Below the pieces are notes generated by a model. That model had not been told where the DNA came from, made no database searches, and worked only from the letters and a program-made list of their open reading frames with translations. From contig NZ_JACVBX010000019.1 of NCBI RefSeq assembly GCF_014852585.1, forward strand, positions 23,090 to 87,089: DNA of 64,000 nucleotides, given 5' to 3'. This document shows, one piece after another, positions 10,825 to 19,410 of the stretch. This stretch comes from Pseudomonas sp. PDM18 (GTDB lineage: Bacteria > Pseudomonadota > Gammaproteobacteria > Pseudomonadales > Pseudomonadaceae). Numbering within the stretch: the stretch's first letter is position 1; the number at the start of each line of letters is the position of its first letter. The position numbers and the translations under genes were made by a program.

Positions 10825-11232
10825 ATGAATTTCCATACCCGCAAATGGGTCAAGCCTGAAGACCTCAACCCGAACGGCACCCTGTTCGGCGGCAGTCTTC
10901 TGAAGTGGATCGACGAAGAGGCGGCGATCTACGCCATCGTCCAGTTGGGCAATCAGCGCGTGGTCACCAAGTTCATCTCGGAGATCAACTTCGTCAGTTC
11001 CGCGCGCCAGGGCGACATCATCGAACTGGGCATCACCGCCACCGAGTTCGGCCGCACCTCGATCACCCTGAGCTGCGAAGTGCGCAACAAGATCACCCGC
11101 AAGAGCATCCTCACGGTCGACAGGATGGTCTTCGTCAACATCGGCCCGGACGGCCAACCTGCGCCCCACGGTCGTACCGAGATCCTCTACATCAAGGATC
11201 AGTTCAAGGACGATGCCATTCCGCAGCCCTGA
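10825..11232 (+). CDS. Acyl-CoA thioesterase, hotdog fold (YciA type)
   Basis: The 135-residue protein carries the single hotdog domain of small acyl-CoA thioesterases, with NPNGTLFGGSLLKWIDE holding the usual catalytic acidic residue region and FVSSARQGD typical of the YciA group. These cytosolic enzymes hydrolyse acyl-CoA esters and buffer free CoA. An AAGGAG ribosome-binding site sits eight bases before the ATG. It follows the LysR gene on the same strand but is separated by about 105 bases, so it is probably transcribed on its own. The acyl chain preference is not visible. Confidence 0.85.
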   Translation: MNFHTRKWVKPEDLNPNGTLFGGSLLKWIDEEAAIYAIVQLGNQRVVTKFISEINFVSSARQGDIIELGITATEFGRTSITLSCEVRNKITRKSILTVDRMVFVNIGPDGQPAPHGRTEILYIKDQFKDDAIPQP

Positions 11233-11423
11233 CGGCTGATTCGCCAGATGATTGCCTGCGGGCCCGGAGCCAAGCCGAACCGCGGCGAAAATCTTTGCAT
11301 TTACGGCGATTGAATGTGAGCCTTTGCCCGCCCACGGCGGGCTTGGGCCGACGCTAGCTCCCCGCCGATCCAGCAGCACGCATTGCCTAGAATGCTGCTG
11401 CAAAACAATGACCGGGAGAGACC

Positions 11424-12431
11424 ATGCATACCACCTTCGCATCCGCGCTGCGCCAATTGGCCGTCGCCACCTGTGCCAGCCTGCTGCTGGCCGGCGCCGC
11501 GCACGCCGCAGCGATCAAAGCCGACACCAAGCCCGAGGCCGGCACCTTCAAGATGGGCATGCAGCCCTGGCTGGGCTACGGCCAGTGGTACGTCGCCGAA
11601 AAGGCCGGCGCCTTCAAGGCCAACGGCCTGGAGCAGGTCGAACTGGTCAACTTCACCGAAGACAAGGACATGAACGCCGCCCTGGCCAGCGGTCAGATCG
11701 ACGGCGGTAACCTCGCCACCCACACCGCCATGGCCATGGTCGCTGCCGGCCTGCCGGTGAAGATCGTCCTGCTGCTGGATCAGAGCACCAGCGCCGACGC
11801 GCTGATCGTCGATCCGTCGATCAAGACCCTGACCGACCTCAAGGGCAAGCAGGTTGCCTACGAAGAAGGCACCACCAGCGACATTCTCCTGCACAGCGCC
11901 CTGCGCAAGGCCGGCCTGACCATCGCCGACGTGCAGCCGGTGCCAATGCCCGCCGCCAACGCCGGCAGCGCTCTGATCGCAGGGCAAGTCCCGGCCGCCG
12001 TGACCTACGAGCCCTACCTGTCCGCTGCCAAGCAGCAGAATCCCAAGGTCAACCTGTTGTACAAGGGTTCGGATGATCCGGGCATCATCAGCGACGTGTT
12101 CGTGGTGCGCGACGAAGTGCTGAAGGAGCGTCCCGGCCAGGTGCTGGCGCTGATCAAGAGCTGGGAAGCCGGCCTCAAGCACTACAACGAGAAGAGCGCC
12201 GAAGGCCGCGCCGCCATCGCCCAGGGTGTGGGCGCCGACGAGTCCGAGCTGACCAGCGCCTTCGACGGCGTGCACTTCTACTCGGTGAAAGAGAATAAGG
12301 CCGAGCTGAAGGGCGCCTTCCAGAAGGGCTCCTTCGAGCACATCCAGAAGGCCGCCAGCGAAGCCGGCATCCTCCAGCAGCCGGTCACCCCGGCGCAGGC
12401 CATCGACGCGCGTTTCGTCGAGGCGCTCTGA
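11424..12431 (+). CDS. ABC transporter periplasmic substrate-binding protein, NitT/TauT/SsuA-like
   Basis: The protein has 335 residues with a clear Sec signal peptide (hydrophobic stretch near 12-25, cleavage after AHAA). The mature part shows the taurine/sulfonate-type fold: MQPWLGYGQWYVAEKAGAFK, a DMNAALASGQID segment and a DLKGKQVAYEEGTTSD segment. Such proteins deliver sulfonates, nitrate, pyrimidine precursors or similar small organics to the permease. Here the permease and ATPase genes follow in the same direction. The ligand cannot be decided from sequence alone. Confidence 0.9.
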   Translation: MHTTFASALRQLAVATCASLLLAGAAHAAAIKADTKPEAGTFKMGMQPWLGYGQWYVAEKAGAFKANGLEQVELVNFTEDKDMNAALASGQIDGGNLATHTAMAMVAAGLPVKIVLLLDQSTSADALIVDPSIKTLTDLKGKQVAYEEGTTSDILLHSALRKAGLTIADVQPVPMPAANAGSALIAGQVPAAVTYEPYLSAAKQQNPKVNLLYKGSDDPGIISDVFVVRDEVLKERPGQVLALIKSWEAGLKHYNEKSAEGRAAIAQGVGADESELTSAFDGVHFYSVKENKAELKGAFQKGSFEHIQKAASEAGILQQPVTPAQAIDARFVEAL

Positions 12432-12462
12432 TTCTCTGATTCATTGATCTTCCGAGACACGG

Positions 12463-12496
12463 CGCGCGCCGGCCCTGAGCCGGCGCGCGTCTTTCT
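12463..12496 (+). terminator. Intercistronic hairpin between binding-protein and permease genes
   Basis: A perfect 11-base GC stem (CGCGCGCCGGC / GCCGGCGCGCG) with a five-base loop is followed by TCTTTCT, between the binding-protein stop and the permease start. Stems placed here often protect or partly terminate mRNA so that the binding protein is made in excess. Confidence 0.55.
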
Positions 12497-12514
12497 CCGT
12501 TCGACGAGCCCGAC

Positions 12515-13321
12515 ATGAAAGTCCGCAAATCCAACCCGCTGTTCACCATCGGCAAGCCGATCGCGCAGCGTCACTTCCTGCTCATCGGCGGCGCCGTATT
12601 CGTCCTGCTGGCGCTGCTCTGGTGGCTGGCCGGCGCCAGCGGCGCAGTGCCGAAGATCTTTCTGCCGGCGCCCGGCGACGTCTGGGCGCGCATGCTCAAG
12701 CTGGCTGCCGACGGCACCCTGTGGTCGGACCTGAAGGTCAGTGTGTACCGCATCGCCGTGGCTTTCCTGGTGTCCTCGGCGATGTCCATCGTGATCGGCG
12801 TGTTCGCCGGCTGCTACGGCTTCTGGAAGGCCGCCACCGAGCCGCTGGTGGACTTCGTGCGCTACATGCCGGTGGTTGCCTTCGTCCCACTGACTATCCT
12901 CTGGGCCGGCACCAGCGACTTCCAGAAATTCCTCATCATCTGGATCGGCACCTTCTTCCAGCAGGTGCTGATGGTGATGGACGCCATCAAGCGCGTGCCG
13001 GCGGACTTCGTCGGCCTCGGCCGCACCCTTGGCATGCCGGACCGCCGCATCCTCCTGAAGATCGTCCTGCCCAGCGCGCTGCCGGGCATCTGGGATGCGC
13101 TGCGGATCAGCCTCGGCTGGGCCTGGACCTGGTTGGTGCTGGCCGAGCTGGTAGCCGCAACCTCCGGCCTGGGCTACCGCATCACCGTGTCCCAGCGCTT
13201 CTTCCAGACCGACACCATCATCGGCTACATCCTTCTGCTGGGCTTCCTCGGGCTGGTCACCGACCAGGCCATGCGCGCCGGCGAGAAGGTCCTGTTCCGC
13301 TATAACCGGAGGCGCAGCTGA
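12515..13321 (+). CDS. ABC transporter permease, TauC/SsuC-like
   Basis: This is a 268-residue inner-membrane permease with about six hydrophobic helices. It has the EAA-type loop for ATPase contact (around FVGLGRTLGMPDRRILLKIVLPSALPGIWDALR). It follows the binding-protein gene and its stop overlaps the first base of the ATPase start codon (TGATG), so the two are translationally coupled. It forms the membrane channel of the same sulfonate/nitrate/taurine-class importer. Confidence 0.92.
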   Translation: MKVRKSNPLFTIGKPIAQRHFLLIGGAVFVLLALLWWLAGASGAVPKIFLPAPGDVWARMLKLAADGTLWSDLKVSVYRIAVAFLVSSAMSIVIGVFAGCYGFWKAATEPLVDFVRYMPVVAFVPLTILWAGTSDFQKFLIIWIGTFFQQVLMVMDAIKRVPADFVGLGRTLGMPDRRILLKIVLPSALPGIWDALRISLGWAWTWLVLAELVAATSGLGYRITVSQRFFQTDTIIGYILLLGFLGLVTDQAMRAGEKVLFRYNRRRS

Positions 13322-14097
13322 TGGCGACCCTGGAAATCTCCGGCCTGAACAAGAGCTTCGCGGTCGGCAAGGAGCGCCGAGAGGTGCTGCGCAGCATCTA
13401 CCTGACCCTGGCGGACAACGAATTCGTTTCCATCGTCGGTACCTCGGGCTGCGGCAAGAGCACGTTGCTTTCCATTGCTGCCGGCCTGGAGGAATTCGAC
13501 AGCGGCAGCGTGAAGGTGGATGGCGTGCCGATCGCAGGTCCCGGCCTGGACCGTGGCGTGGTGTTCCAGTCCTACACCCTGCTGCCGTGGCTCACCGCGC
13601 GGCAGAACGTCGAGTTCGCCCTCAAGGCGGCCGGCATGTCCCGCATGCAGTGCCGCGAGATCGCCGATGAGCACCTGGAGCTGGTGAAGCTGACGAAGTT
13701 CGCCGAGGCCTACCCGAACGAGCTCTCCGGCGGCATGAAGCAGCGCGTGGCGATTGCCCGGGCGTTGTCCTACCGACCGAAGATCCTGCTGATGGACGAG
13801 CCCTTCGGCGCGCTGGACGCCATGACCCGCCACCAGATGCAGGAGCTGCTCACGCGTATCTGGGAAACCCACCGGCTGACGGTGATGTTCGTCACCCATG
13901 ACGTGGAAGAGGCAGTTTATCTGTCCGACCGCATCGTGGTGATGGGCCTGGGCCCGGGGCGGATCAAGAGCACCTTCGATGTGAAGCTCGGTCGCCCACG
14001 CCATGAGGACATGGCCGCCAGCGCCGAGTTCATCGACCTGCAGCGCCAGGTGCTGCGTTCGATCCGCGAAGAAGAACAGGGCGTCGCCGCCCTGTAG
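13321..14097 (+). CDS. ABC transporter ATP-binding protein, TauB/SsuB-like
   Basis: This is a cytosolic ATPase of 258 residues driving the preceding permease. It shows Walker A (GTSGCGKST), a Q-loop (VVFQSYTLLPW), the signature LSGGMKQR, Walker B (ILLMDEPFGALD) and the H-loop (FVTHDVEEAV). The GALDAMTR stretch after Walker B is typical of the nitrate/taurine/sulfonate group. It is the last gene of the importer and ends 19 bases from the convergent YgcG-like gene. Confidence 0.93.
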   Translation: MATLEISGLNKSFAVGKERREVLRSIYLTLADNEFVSIVGTSGCGKSTLLSIAAGLEEFDSGSVKVDGVPIAGPGLDRGVVFQSYTLLPWLTARQNVEFALKAAGMSRMQCREIADEHLELVKLTKFAEAYPNELSGGMKQRVAIARALSYRPKILLMDEPFGALDAMTRHQMQELLTRIWETHRLTVMFVTHDVEEAVYLSDRIVVMGLGPGRIKSTFDVKLGRPRHEDMAASAEFIDLQRQVLRSIREEEQGVAAL

Positions 14098-14116
14098 TTC
14101 TCAAGCGTGCATGGGC

Positions 14117-15109
14117 TTACCAGCGACCGGAGGCCCCGCCGCCGCCGCTGGAGCCACCACCGCCACGGAAGCCACCGCCTCCGCCACCCCCACGCCCACC
14201 GCCGCCACGGCCGATCGAGCTGATGATCATCAACAGCAGCTGCAGTACGCCCGAGGTCAGCCACATCGGCGGCAGGAAGAAGATGTAAAGCACCAGCGGA
14301 ATCGAGAAGGAACCGATCATTTGCTGCTGCAGGGCTTCGGGGTTGGCTTCGCTGAACAGCAATACTGCCGAGGCCACGCCGCCGACCAGCGCACTGCATA
14401 GCAGGTAGCGGCCCATGCTGCGCTGGCGCAACCACTGCACCGGGAACAGCAGGCAGAGCAGCGGCACACCCACCAGCAGGGCGAGCAGGCCGAGCAGGCG
14501 CGCCGGGGGGAATTCCTCGGCGGCGCTGGCGTTGCGGTTGGAGTACGCATCGCTGTAGCCCGTCACCGGGCCCGTCTGCGGCAGCTGATCCGCTGCGCCC
14601 CCATCGGGTTCGGCAGGGGTTGCCGCTGGCGGTTCTATCAGTGCGACGAGGCTGTCGACGCCGGCCTGGATGCCGCCGGCGAAGTCGCCGGTCTTGAAGT
14701 GCGGGACTATCTGATCGCGAATGATGCGCCCTGCCTGCACGTCGGTGATGGTTCCCTCCAGCCCGTAGCCGACTTCGATGCGCAGCGCGCGATCATTCTT
14801 GGCAACCACCAGCAGCACACCGTCGTCCACGCCCTTGCGACCCAGCTTCCACTGTTCGAAGGCGCGCACCGCGTAGTCTTCGATGCTGTCCTCGCCAGTG
14901 CTGGGGATCAGCAGCACGGCGATCTGCGCGCCCTTGCGCTGCTCCAGTCCGGCGAGCTGGCTTTCCAGCTGCGTGCGCTGGCCCGCGTCGAGGGTCTGGG
15001 TGAGATCGGTGACACGGGCGCTGAGCGGCGGGATGGCGACCGGCGCCGCCTGCAGCAGAGCCGCCCAGCACAGCAGCAGGGCGGCCAGCAGCCAGCGCGG
15101 CAGGGTCAT
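14117..15109 (-). CDS. TPM-domain (YgcG-like) membrane protein
   Basis: The 330-residue protein has an N-terminal signal peptide, then a TPM domain (residues about 30-160, with VGYGLEGTITDVQAGRII as a landmark). Two or three hydrophobic segments follow near 205-290, and a short glycine- and serine-rich tail ends in Trp. The TPM domain thus lies in the periplasm and the tail is probably cytoplasmic or loose. Its ATG overlaps the stop of the lemA-like gene by four bases (ATGA). The lemA-ygcG pair is widely conserved, but its function is not settled. Confidence 0.85.
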   Translation of the reverse strand: MTLPRWLLAALLLCWAALLQAAPVAIPPLSARVTDLTQTLDAGQRTQLESQLAGLEQRKGAQIAVLLIPSTGEDSIEDYAVRAFEQWKLGRKGVDDGVLLVVAKNDRALRIEVGYGLEGTITDVQAGRIIRDQIVPHFKTGDFAGGIQAGVDSLVALIEPPAATPAEPDGGAADQLPQTGPVTGYSDAYSNRNASAAEEFPPARLLGLLALLVGVPLLCLLFPVQWLRQRSMGRYLLCSALVGGVASAVLLFSEANPEALQQQMIGSFSIPLVLYIFFLPPMWLTSGVLQLLLMIISSIGRGGGGRGGGGGGGFRGGGGSSGGGGASGRW

Positions 15110-15720
15110 TGCGCGGGCTGCGCCGGCGCGTTGCCGAAGTCCACTTTAGGCGCGGTGGAGATGGCGGCTTCGTTCTCGACGCTGAAGTTGGCCTTGGGCT
15201 GGTAGCCGAAGATCTTCGCGGTGATCACCTGCGGGAACTGGCGAATCATCACGTTGTATTCCTGCACCGACTTCACGTAGCGGCCGCGGGCGACGGTGAT
15301 GCGGTTCTCGGTGCCTTCGAGCTGGGTCAGCAGGTCCTTGAACAGGCCGTCGGCCTTGAGCTGCGGGTAGTTCTCGGTGACCACCAGCAGGCGCGAGAGC
15401 GCCGAGCTGAGTTCGCCCTGGGCCTGCTGGAAACGCTTCACGGCAGCCTCGTCGCCGAGCTGGTCGGCGTTGAGCGTGGTGCTGCCGACCTTGGCACGGG
15501 CCTCGGTCACTTGGGTCAGCACGCTGGCTTCATGGGAGGCGTAGCCCTTCACGGTGCTGACCAGGTTGGGGATCAGGTCGGCGCGGCGCTGGTACTGGTT
15601 GAGCACTTCCGACCAGGCGGCCTTCACCTGTTCGTCGCCGGCCTGCATGGCGTTATAGCCGCAGCCGGAGAGCAGGGTGACCAGGATGTAGCCGGTAAGG
15701 AACTTGATCAAACGGGGCAT
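15106..15720 (-). CDS. lemA: LemA family lipoprotein
   Basis: The 204-residue LemA family protein begins with a hydrophobic segment ending in LLSGCG, which fits a lipobox, so it is probably a lipid-anchored envelope protein. A long helical region follows with the family signature (YQRRADLIPNLVSTVKGYASHE). The start at 15720 (MPRLIKFLTG) is preferred to the longer frame because it places the lipobox at residues 17-20. It forms an overlapping two-gene operon with the TPM-domain gene. Family function is poorly known; it is not the LemA/GacS sensor kinase of plant pathogens. Confidence 0.88.
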   Translation of the reverse strand: MPRLIKFLTGYILVTLLSGCGYNAMQAGDEQVKAAWSEVLNQYQRRADLIPNLVSTVKGYASHEASVLTQVTEARAKVGSTTLNADQLGDEAAVKRFQQAQGELSSALSRLLVVTENYPQLKADGLFKDLLTQLEGTENRITVARGRYVKSVQEYNVMIRQFPQVITAKIFGYQPKANFSVENEAAISTAPKVDFGNAPAQPAQ

Positions 15721-15866
15721 GGCAGGCGCTCGTGCTGGCGAAAAGGCCCAGTCTAGGCCAGTTCCGGCTGACGAGTCAGATGGAAATGTCCGAAGCAGCC
15801 GATGCTTGCCGGCCATGGGGTGGCTCGGGGTAGAATCGGCTTGGTCTATACCAGGAGTTCGTTTTC

Positions 15867-16697
15867 GTGCTCGCCACTACCCTGGTGCTGCTGGCCGCCC
15901 TGCTGCACGCTACCTGGAACACCCTCGTCAAATTCAGCAACGACCGCCTGCTGGTAGTCGCCTGCATGGATATGGTCGGCCTGACGGCCGGCCTGGCCCT
16001 GCTGCCCTGGATCGAGATTCCACCCGCCGAGGTCTGGCCCTGGCTATTGGCCGCCGTGTCGCTGCAACTGGTCTACCGGGTTCTACTGATCCAGGCCTAC
16101 AAGGTCGGTGACCTGGGGCTGGTCTACCCGCTGATGCGCGGCCTGTCGCCGCTGGTGGTGCTGGCGCTGACGCTGACCTTCGGCGGCGAGCACCTGACCG
16201 ACAGGCAGATCCTCGGCATCCTGCTGATCCCGGTCGGCATGCTGTTCCTGCTCAAGGGTGGGGGCGGCTCGAAGCTGCCGTGGATCGCCTATCCCACCGT
16301 GCTGCTGATGGGCGTTTGCATCGGCAGCTACACCTGGACCGACGGCAACGCACTGAAGCTTTGGCCCAGACCGCTGGACTACCTGGTCTGGCTGTCGCTG
16401 CTGTCTGGCCTGCCGTTTCCGCTGGTGGCGCTGGTTGGGCGAACGCGGGCCTTCGCCAAGTTCTGGATCAACGACTGGAAGCTCGGCCTGAGCGTCGGTT
16501 TCTGCGTGCTGCTCAGCTACGGGCTGGTGCTCTGGGCCATGCAGATGGGCTCCATTGCCGAGGCCGCCGCGCTGCGCGAGACCAGCGTGCTGCTGGTGGT
16601 GCTGTTCGGCATGCGCTTCCTCAAGGAGCCCTTCGGCCTGCCGCGTCTGGCCGCGTGCAGCCTGGTGCTGACGGGGATGTTGGTGATGAAGCTCTGA
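15867..16697 (+). CDS. EamA/DMT superfamily transporter
   Basis: The 276-residue inner-membrane protein has about ten hydrophobic helices and two EamA repeats, the common layout of small-metabolite exporters. The GTG start at 15867 has a CAGGAG ribosome-binding site nine bases upstream. The last segment (LKEPFGLPRLAACSLVLTGM) is a typical EamA repeat end. The substrate is unknown. It is divergent from lemA and precedes the MAPEG gene on the same strand by about 100 bases. Confidence 0.85.
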   Translation: MLATTLVLLAALLHATWNTLVKFSNDRLLVVACMDMVGLTAGLALLPWIEIPPAEVWPWLLAAVSLQLVYRVLLIQAYKVGDLGLVYPLMRGLSPLVVLALTLTFGGEHLTDRQILGILLIPVGMLFLLKGGGGSKLPWIAYPTVLLMGVCIGSYTWTDGNALKLWPRPLDYLVWLSLLSGLPFPLVALVGRTRAFAKFWINDWKLGLSVGFCVLLSYGLVLWAMQMGSIAEAAALRETSVLLVVLFGMRFLKEPFGLPRLAACSLVLTGMLVMKL

Positions 16698-16796
16698 GGA
16701 TTGGCCCCGGCTACGCCACGCGTCGCCAAGCCGGTCAAGGACGTGGTGTGGGGCGATGGCCTAAGCTGCGCGCTTTCCCCTCAACGAGACTTCCCC

Positions 16797-17186
16797 ATGC
16801 CCATTGCCTTCTGGTGCGTCCTGATCGCGATCTTTCTGCCCTACGTCGGCACCAGCATCGCCAAGTTCACCGGCGGTGGCTTCGGCCCCCGGCAGAACCA
16901 CGACCCGCGTACCTTCCTCGCCACCCTGGAGGGCTATCGCAAGCGCGCCAACGCCTTCCAGATGAACAGCTTCGAGGTGACCCCGGCCTTCGCCGCGGCG
17001 GTGATCATCGCCTACGTGGTGAACAACGCCGAGCCGGCCACCATCGACCGCCTGGCCATCGCCTGGGTCACCAGCCGCCTGCTCTACCTGATCTTCTATA
17101 TCGCCGATCTGGCGCTGCTGCGCTCGCTGGTCTGGTTCCTCGGCATGGGCCTGATCATCGCGATCTTCGTCGTTTCGGCCGCCTGA
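16797..17186 (+). CDS. MAPEG family membrane protein
   Basis: The 129-residue membrane protein has about four hydrophobic segments and the MAPEG pattern (ANAFQMNSFEVTPAFAAAVIIAY, then SRLLYLIFYIADLALLRSLVW). MAPEG proteins include microsomal glutathione transferases, but bacterial members of this short type have no established substrate. The ATG at 16797 is chosen because MPIAFWCVLIA starts the first helix; the frame is open to 16701 without a plausible ribosome-binding site. Confidence 0.85.
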   Translation: MPIAFWCVLIAIFLPYVGTSIAKFTGGGFGPRQNHDPRTFLATLEGYRKRANAFQMNSFEVTPAFAAAVIIAYVVNNAEPATIDRLAIAWVTSRLLYLIFYIADLALLRSLVWFLGMGLIIAIFVVSAA

Positions 17187-17315
17187 ACGGCGGCTGAACG
17201 AAAGATGCACGGCTGCGGCGGATGGCCGCAGCTGCTTGGGCGTGGTCTGGAACATTCGGAAATCGGGGCGGATAATCCGGCGCTTCCGTGAATAGCCGTC
17301 CTACAAGAGTCCCCC

Positions 17316-17783
17316 ATGAAGTTGAAGACCCTGCTCGTTCTGCTGCTCGCCGGCACGGCGCTCGCCGGCTGCCATCGCCAGGACCCCAACTCGCCGGAGT
17401 ACAAGCGCCAGGCGGTGTTCAAGGAGATGCTCAAGACCAGCGAGGATATGGGCGGCATGCTGCGCGGACGCATCCCCTTCGATGCGGACAAGTTCCGCGC
17501 GAACTCGACCAAGCTCGGCGAGCTGGCCGGCAAGCCCTGGCAGTATTTCCCCAGCACCCAGCCGCCGGCTGACCAGGTGGAAAGCGACGACACCCGCGCC
17601 AAGGCGGAAATCTGGCAGCGCCAGCTGGAGTTCCAGGCCGACGCCAAGACCTTCCAGCAGGCCGTCCGCGCGTTGGGCGAGAACACCCGCAATGCCGCGC
17701 CGACGCCTGAGGGCGTGCGCAAGGACTTTGCCGCGGTGGAAGACGCCTGCGAAGCCTGCCACAAGAAATTCCGCGCGCTCTAA
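17316..17783 (+). CDS. Cytochrome c' family protein with lipoprotein signal
   Basis: The 155-residue protein ends in CEACHKKFRAL. This is the C-terminal CXXCH haem c site followed by the K/R residues seen in cytochrome c', in a four-helix-bundle context. The N-terminus is a lipoprotein signal with LAGC at residues 16-19, so the mature protein is probably lipid-anchored at the envelope instead of freely periplasmic. Cytochromes c' bind NO and CO at an open haem face. No other haem genes lie next to it. It ends just before a REP hairpin. Confidence 0.88.
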   Translation: MKLKTLLVLLLAGTALAGCHRQDPNSPEYKRQAVFKEMLKTSEDMGGMLRGRIPFDADKFRANSTKLGELAGKPWQYFPSTQPPADQVESDDTRAKAEIWQRQLEFQADAKTFQQAVRALGENTRNAAPTPEGVRKDFAAVEDACEACHKKFRAL

Positions 17784-17796
17784 CGCCGTAGTCCTT

Positions 17797-17824
17797 TGTA
17801 GGAGCGAGCAGGCTCGCTCCTACA
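17797..17824. repeat. REP-type palindrome (GTAGGAGCGAG)
   Basis: A perfect 12-base inverted repeat (TGTAGGAGCGAG / CTCGCTCCTACA) with a four-base loop lies between two convergent genes. The same GTAGGAGCGAGC core recurs at 27895-27953, with related copies near 53235 and 53418. Confidence 0.8.
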
Positions 17825-17850
17825 GTCAGCGTGACCCGCCAAATAGGGCT

Positions 17851-18249
17851 TTACTCCTCCAGCTCGCGCTTGGCCTGCTCCAGTTCGGCGCGGGCCTCGG
17901 CCAGCTTGTCCTTGCGCTTCTCGATCTTGTCCGCGTCGCCCTTGTTCATCGCCTTGCGCAGGTCCTTTTCGCGCTGGGCGACGTCCTTCTCCGCGTCCAG
18001 CACGTTCTGCTTGCGCTCCTGCGTAAGGCTGGCGTCGGTGCAGTAGGTCTTTACCTTCTCCAGGGCGGTCTGCAGGCCGGCGACGCGGTTGCCGTTGCCC
18101 TGGGCCTTGGCCTGCTCGAGCTGGGTTTCGATGGCGGCGCGCTTGGCGGCGCAGCCGGTCAGTGGCTGTTTGGCGGCCTCGGCGGCAAACAGCGGGCTTG
18201 CGCAGCCGAGGGCGAGAGCGGCGGCCATCAGGGCAGAGCTTCGGAACAT
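17851..18249 (-). CDS. DUF1090 (YqjC-like) periplasmic protein
   Basis: The 132-residue protein has a signal peptide (cleavage near LFAAEA), followed by a short segment with two cysteines (GCAAKRAAIETQLEQAK and TYC) and a long charged helix that looks like a coiled coil. This matches DUF1090 proteins, which are secreted and of unknown function. It stands alone between convergent cytochrome and divergent esterase genes. Confidence 0.8.
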   Translation of the reverse strand: MFRSSALMAAALALGCASPLFAAEAAKQPLTGCAAKRAAIETQLEQAKAQGNGNRVAGLQTALEKVKTYCTDASLTQERKQNVLDAEKDVAQREKDLRKAMNKGDADKIEKRKDKLAEARAELEQAKRELEE

Positions 18250-18411
18250 TTTCGGAGTCCTTGGTTACCAAACACTATGACGTTGGAGTCAACGGCTAGA
18301 GTTTGCCATGGACGGTGCGGCGAGGGGCTGCCCCAGGACAATCGCCCTCGTTCGATTGCCAGGAGAAAGCCGGGACTCGCAAGGCCCGCCAGGCGGGCAA
18401 GGAGAGGCGGT

Positions 18412-19410
18412 ATGCGGGTGGCGATGCGGATCGTGCAGGCACTCATCGCGCTGCTGGTGCTGGCGCTGCTGGTGGGCGGCTGGTGGTACGTGCCCGGTGA
18501 GCTGAAGCTGCAGCCGGTGCTGACCGGCAGCAGCGAGGATGCCTCGGTGCGCCAGGGCGAACGGCGCCGCAGCTATGTCCTCTACGTGCCGCAGAAACTG
18601 GCCGTGCGCCCGGCGCTGCTGGTGGTCCTGCACAGCTCGCAGAGCAACGGCGAGCGCATGCGCCGTGACAGCGGCTACCGCTTTGATGCCCTGGCTGATC
18701 GCGATGGTTTCCTTGTGCTCTATCCCGATGGTTTCGAAGGGCACTGGAACGACTGTCGACGGGTTGCTTCCTACAGCGCGCGACGCCTGAACATCGACGA
18801 TGTCGGTTTCCTCTCGCAGATGATCGATAGCCTGCAGCGCGAGCGTGGCGTCGACCCCGAGCGGGTGTTCGTCACGGGGTACTCCAACGGCGGGCAGATG
18901 GCGTTGCGGCTGGCGGCCGAGGCGCCGGACAAGGTTGATGGCGTTGCCGCCGTGGCCGCCAGTCTGCCGGCCACTGACAACGACGCCTGCCATCCCGCCG
19001 AAAGGCCCAAGGCGGCGCTGTTGATGAACGGCACACGGGACCCGATCAATCCCTACGCGGGGGGCCGAGTCACGCTGTTCGGCTTCGGTGATCGCGGCAA
19101 CGTGCTCTCCGCCGAGGAATCTGCCCTCGCGCTGGCGCGGCGAAACGGGCAAGGCGGCGAGCCGCAGGTGGACAAGCTGACCCAGCCGGGGCCGGTGTGG
19201 ACGCAGCGGCAGCGCTGGGCCACCGGCGACGGGCCTCCTGTGGAGCTGGTGACGGTGTTCGGCGGCGGGCACCTGATTTCGCAGCCGCTGTACCGGCCGC
19301 CGCGCCTGCTTGGCCAGGTCGACCCGCAGTTGGACGGGCCGGCCGAGATCTGGCGCTTCTTCAGCGAGCTGGTGCCTGCCGAGCCGCCACGCATTGAACC
19401 GCCGTTCTAG
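18412..19410 (+). CDS. Secreted or anchored alpha/beta-hydrolase, PHB-depolymerase/feruloyl-esterase-like (LpqC type)
   Basis: The 332-residue protein starts with a membrane helix at residues about 5-25 (signal anchor or signal peptide). An esterase domain follows with the nucleophile motif GYSNGG and a likely catalytic histidine in GGGHLI; FLVLYPDGFEGHWNDCR is a family landmark. These enzymes hydrolyse esters such as polyhydroxybutyrate oligomers or feruloyl esters outside the cytoplasm. The ATG at 18412 has a GGAGAGG ribosome-binding site. The stop overlaps the end of the convergent phosphoesterase gene by four bases. The true substrate is unknown. Confidence 0.82.
   Translation: MRVAMRIVQALIALLVLALLVGGWWYVPGELKLQPVLTGSSEDASVRQGERRRSYVLYVPQKLAVRPALLVVLHSSQSNGERMRRDSGYRFDALADRDGFLVLYPDGFEGHWNDCRRVASYSARRLNIDDVGFLSQMIDSLQRERGVDPERVFVTGYSNGGQMALRLAAEAPDKVDGVAAVAASLPATDNDACHPAERPKAALLMNGTRDPINPYAGGRVTLFGFGDRGNVLSAEESALALARRNGQGGEPQVDKLTQPGPVWTQRQRWATGDGPPVELVTVFGGGHLISQPLYRPPRLLGQVDPQLDGPAEIWRFFSELVPAEPPRIEPPF

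Noticed and set aside
11326..11342. GCCCGCC / GGCGGGC hairpin before the binding-protein gene
   Set aside because: The stem is short and followed by TTGGGC, not a T-run; it could be a weak terminator of the thioesterase gene but the evidence is too thin to list.
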